Below are positions 61,579-64,000 of a stretch of 64,000 nt of DNA, piece after piece. A program made the position numbers and the translations under genes. Each line of letters begins with the position of its first letter. The first letter of the stretch is position 1. The notes under the pieces are model-generated. The model was not told where the DNA came from. It made no database searches and saw nothing but the letters and a program-made list of their open reading frames with translations. The stretch comes from Pseudomonas sp. FP1742 (GTDB lineage Bacteria; Pseudomonadota; Gammaproteobacteria; Pseudomonadales; Pseudomonadaceae), in contig NZ_CP117460.1 of NCBI RefSeq assembly GCF_030687145.1, forward strand, positions 2,542,001-2,606,000, given 5' to 3'.

Positions 61579-63354
61579 ATGACCCAACTCGCACGTCGCC
61601 AACCCTTCGTCTTGAGCGTGCTGCTCAGTGCCATGCTGTTGTCAGGCACTGCACTGGCCGGCGTCACCGATCAAGACATTCTCCAGGACCCCAAGAACCC
61701 GGAGCAGGTCGTCACCAACGGTCTGGGCGTCCAGGGTCAGCGCTACAGCCCGCTGGACACCCTCAATGTCGACAACGTGAAGGACCTGCGCCCGGTCTGG
61801 GCCTTTTCGTTCGGCGGTGAAAAACAGCGCGGTCAGCAAGCGCAGCCGATGATCAAGGACGGCGTGATGTACATGACCGGCTCCTACTCACGGGTGTTCG
61901 CCGTGGATGCGCGCACCGGCCGCAAGCTCTGGCAATACGACGCACGCCTGCCCGATGACATCCGCCCGTGCTGTGACGTGATCAACCGTGGTGTTGCGCT
62001 GTATGGCGACCTGGTGATCTTCGGCACCCTCGACGCCAAGCTTGTAGCCCTGAACAAGGACACCGGCAAAGTGGTGTGGAGCAAGAAAGTCGCCGACCAC
62101 AAGGAAGGCTATTCCATCAGCGCCGCGCCCCTGGTGATCAACGGCAAACTGATCACTGGCGTGGCCGGTGGCGAGTTCGGGGTGGTGGGCAAGATCGAAG
62201 CCTACGACCCGAAAAACGGCGACCTGCTGTGGACCCGGCCAACGGTCGAAGGCCACATGGGCTACGTCTACAAGGACGGCAAAGCGGTAGAGAACGGCAT
62301 CTCCGGCGGCGAAGCGGGCAAGACCTGGCCGGGCGATCTGTGGAAAACCGGCGGCGCGGCACCTTGGCTGGGCGGCTACTACGACCCGGAAACCAATCTG
62401 CTGCTGTTCGGCACCGGCAACCCGGCACCGTGGAACTCGCACCTGCGCCCTGGCGACAACCTTTACTCGTCCTCGCGCCTGGCGCTGAACCCGGATGACG
62501 GCACCATCAAATGGCACTTCCAGAGCACCCCTCACGACGGCTGGGACTATGACGGCGTGAACGAACTGGTGTCGTTCAACTACAACGAAGGCGGCAAGGA
62601 AATCAAAGCCGCGGCCACCGCCGACCGTAACGGTTTCTTCTACGTGCTGGATCGCACCAACGGCAAATTCATCCGCGGCTTCCCGTTCGTGGACAAGATT
62701 ACCTGGGCCAGCGGCCTGGATAAAACCGGCCGGCCGATTTACAACGAAGCCAGCCGTCCGGGTGCGCCGGGTTCCGAGGCCAAAGGCAGCTCGGTGTTTG
62801 TAGCGCCGGCGTTCCTCGGCGCGAAAAACTGGATGCCGATGGCCTACAACCGCGACACCGGCCTGTTCTATGTGCCGTCCAACGAGTGGGGCATGGACAT
62901 CTGGAACGAAGGCATCGCCTATAAAAAAGGCGCGGCGTTCCTCGGCGCCGGTTTCACCATCAAACCGTTGAACGAAGACTACATCGGCGTGCTGCGCGCC
63001 ATCGACCCGAAAACCGGCAAGGAAGTCTGGCGCCACAAGAACTTCGCGCCGCTGTGGGGCGGGGTGCTGACCACCAAGGGCAACCTGGTATTCACCGGTA
63101 CGCCTGAAGGCTTCCTGCAGGCGTTCAATGCCAAGACCGGCGAGAAAGTCTGGGAATTCCAGACCGGCTCCGGCGTGCTCGGCTCGCCCATCACTTGGGA
63201 AATGGACGGCGAACAATACGTCTCGGTGCTCTCCGGCTGGGGCGGCGCGGTACCGCTGTGGGGCGGCGAAGTGGCCAAGCGCATCAAGGACTTCAACCAG
63301 GGCGGCATGCTCTGGACCTTCAAGCTGCCCAAAGACCTGGTCGCCAAGCACTAA
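61579..63354 (+). CDS. pedH: PQQ-dependent alcohol dehydrogenase, lanthanide type (PedH)
   Basis: A 591-residue periplasmic quinoprotein with eight propeller blades, oxidising primary alcohols (and aldehydes) with PQQ. Signal peptide cleaved near residue 27 (ALA), vicinal disulfide Cys131-Cys132 (RPCCDV), metal ligands Glu199 (GGEFG), Asn281 (GNPAPWN) and catalytic Asp323. Asp325, two residues on (GWDYDGVNE), is the extra carboxylate diagnostic of lanthanide-dependent enzymes; calcium-type PedE/ExaA has WDFSGNNE there. Overall it follows PedH of P. putida closely. The ATG at 61579 has AGAGG upstream; longer N-terminal extensions are not part of it. Confidence 0.93.
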   Translation: MTQLARRQPFVLSVLLSAMLLSGTALAGVTDQDILQDPKNPEQVVTNGLGVQGQRYSPLDTLNVDNVKDLRPVWAFSFGGEKQRGQQAQPMIKDGVMYMTGSYSRVFAVDARTGRKLWQYDARLPDDIRPCCDVINRGVALYGDLVIFGTLDAKLVALNKDTGKVVWSKKVADHKEGYSISAAPLVINGKLITGVAGGEFGVVGKIEAYDPKNGDLLWTRPTVEGHMGYVYKDGKAVENGISGGEAGKTWPGDLWKTGGAAPWLGGYYDPETNLLLFGTGNPAPWNSHLRPGDNLYSSSRLALNPDDGTIKWHFQSTPHDGWDYDGVNELVSFNYNEGGKEIKAAATADRNGFFYVLDRTNGKFIRGFPFVDKITWASGLDKTGRPIYNEASRPGAPGSEAKGSSVFVAPAFLGAKNWMPMAYNRDTGLFYVPSNEWGMDIWNEGIAYKKGAAFLGAGFTIKPLNEDYIGVLRAIDPKTGKEVWRHKNFAPLWGGVLTTKGNLVFTGTPEGFLQAFNAKTGEKVWEFQTGSGVLGSPITWEMDGEQYVSVLSGWGGAVPLWGGEVAKRIKDFNQGGMLWTFKLPKDLVAKH

Positions 63355-63376
63355 CCCTAAGTCCACCGCATAACCC

Positions 63377-63466
63377 TGTGGGAGCGGGCTTGCTCGCGAA
63401 GAGGGCCTTACATTCAGCACGTGTATTGCCTGATACACCGCCTTCGCGAGCAAGCCCGCTCCCACA
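63377..63466. repeat. REP inverted pair (family A)
   Basis: Standard arms, after the pedH stop; may stabilise pedH mRNA. Confidence 0.95.
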
Positions 63467-63483
63467 TTTGATTTGCGCAAACC

Positions 63484-63496
63484 TACTACCAAATGA
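63484..63496 (+). promoter_or_regulatory. TACTACC-type operator upstream of exaC
   Basis: TACTACCAAATGA; it shares the first nine bases with the pedF site and lies about 105 bases before the ALDH start. Confidence 0.45.
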
Positions 63497-63601
63497 CGAG
63501 AGTCCCCCTGCCAACGGCGCATTCGTCTGGCGGGCGGGGCTCTCTACTATCGGTTCATCGCCTGTTGGCCTGACAGGCATCGACCCAGACAGAGGCCCAT
63601 C

Positions 63602-64000
63602 ATGATCTACGCACAACCTGGAACACCCGGCGCCGTCGTTTCCTTCAAACCGCGCTACGGCAATTTCATCGGCGGCGAATTCGTTGCCCCAATCAACGGC
63701 GAGTACTTCACCAACACCTCACCGGTCACCGGTGAAGTGATCGCCGAGTTCCCGCGCTCCAGCGCCGCCGACATCGAAAAAGCCCTCGACGCCGCCCATG
63801 CCGCCGCCGATGCCTGGGGCAAAACCTCGGCGCAGGATCGCTCGTTGGTGCTGCTGAAAATCGCCGACCGCATCGAGCAGAACCTGGAAATCCTCGCCGT
63901 TACCGAAACCTGGGACAACGGCAAGGCCGTGCGCGAAACCCTCAACGCCGACGTACCTTTGGCTGCCGACCATTTCCGTTACTTCGCCGGTTGCATCCGC
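63602..64000 (+). CDS. exaC: NAD+-dependent aldehyde dehydrogenase (ExaC/PedI type), 5' part
   Basis: The first 133 codons of an aldehyde dehydrogenase cut by the window end. It starts MIYAQPGTPGAVVSFKPRYG, then GNFIGGEFVAPINGEYFTNTSPVTGEVI and ETWDNGKAVRETLNADVPLAADHFRYFAGC, all characteristic of ExaC/AldB. It oxidises acetaldehyde and other aldehydes produced by the alcohol dehydrogenase. The catalytic Cys and Glu lie beyond the window. AGAGG ribosome site. Confidence 0.9.
   Translation, partial: MIYAQPGTPGAVVSFKPRYGNFIGGEFVAPINGEYFTNTSPVTGEVIAEFPRSSAADIEKALDAAHAAADAWGKTSAQDRSLVLLKIADRIEQNLEILAVTETWDNGKAVRETLNADVPLAADHFRYFAGCIR

Overview
The window is GC-rich, densely coded DNA from a Pseudomonas of the P. 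fluorescens/P. putida type. Three things point there: gene families and orders typical of that genus (the bkd keto-acid dehydrogenase operon with bkdR, the PQQ-alcohol oxidation locus with erbR/agmR, cynR-cynS-cynT, an OprD porin); eleven copies of a characteristic intergenic REP pair; and a DUF6124 gene behind a long structured leader. I see no rRNA, tRNA, CRISPR array, transposase or prophage. All identifications rest on reading translated sequence; no database was searched.

Layout. 1-2.3 kb: cyanate detoxification (cynS, cynT, divergent cynR). 2.3-7 kb: small hypotheticals, a GNAT acetyltransferase, topoisomerase III and a DUF427 protein. 7-11.5 kb: an MHS-type transporter, a GMC oxidoreductase and a LysR regulator. 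11.5-12.3 kb: a long structured leader and DUF6124 gene. 12.3-18.7 kb: a compact seven-gene operon (thermostable-hemolysin-family protein, AMP ligase, haem-oxygenase-like di-iron protein, SDR, TPR protein, response regulator, sensor kinase), divergent from a cytochrome b561. Between them lies an operator-like sequence resembling PmrA/QseB sites. I rate this operon as one of the best candidates for an undescribed system. 19.5-21.4 kb: a KefB/C-type K+/H+ antiporter. 21.5-30.6 kb: a LysR regulator with a GalD/PrpF-type isomerase, two carboxylate transporters, an OprD porin, a chemoreceptor and a diguanylate cyclase, probably a tri/dicarboxylate uptake locus. 31-36.3 kb: FKBP, P450 with ArsR regulator, LysE exporter, LysR. 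36.4-43.4 kb: branched-chain amino acid catabolism (ilvE, bkdA1-A2-B-lpdV, bkdR). 43.5-47.1 kb: sulfide/persulfide detoxification (persulfide dioxygenase, BigR-like regulator, SQR, TSUP exporter). 47.3-64 kb: PQQ-dependent alcohol oxidation: porin, FIST sensor (NosP-like), hybrid kinase (NahK/ErcS'-like), ErbR, CXXCW protein, a four-gene ABC system, cytochrome c550, MxaJ-like binding protein, SoxYZ-like carrier, zinc hydrolase, an alcohol dehydrogenase with the lanthanide-type metal site (PedH), and the start of an ExaC-type aldehyde dehydrogenase cut by the window end.

The alcohol locus reads as one functional unit. Alcohol is oxidised in the periplasm by PedH, electrons pass to the c550 cytochrome, and aldehydes go to the dehydrogenase. 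An ABC system that in P. putida has been linked to lanthanide uptake may supply the metal. A recurrent TACTACC-type sequence lies 80-107 bases upstream of five of its starts. No calcium-type PedE and no PedS2/PedR2 pair is present here. The sulfide and bkd loci are likewise self-contained, each with its own local regulator and putative operator.
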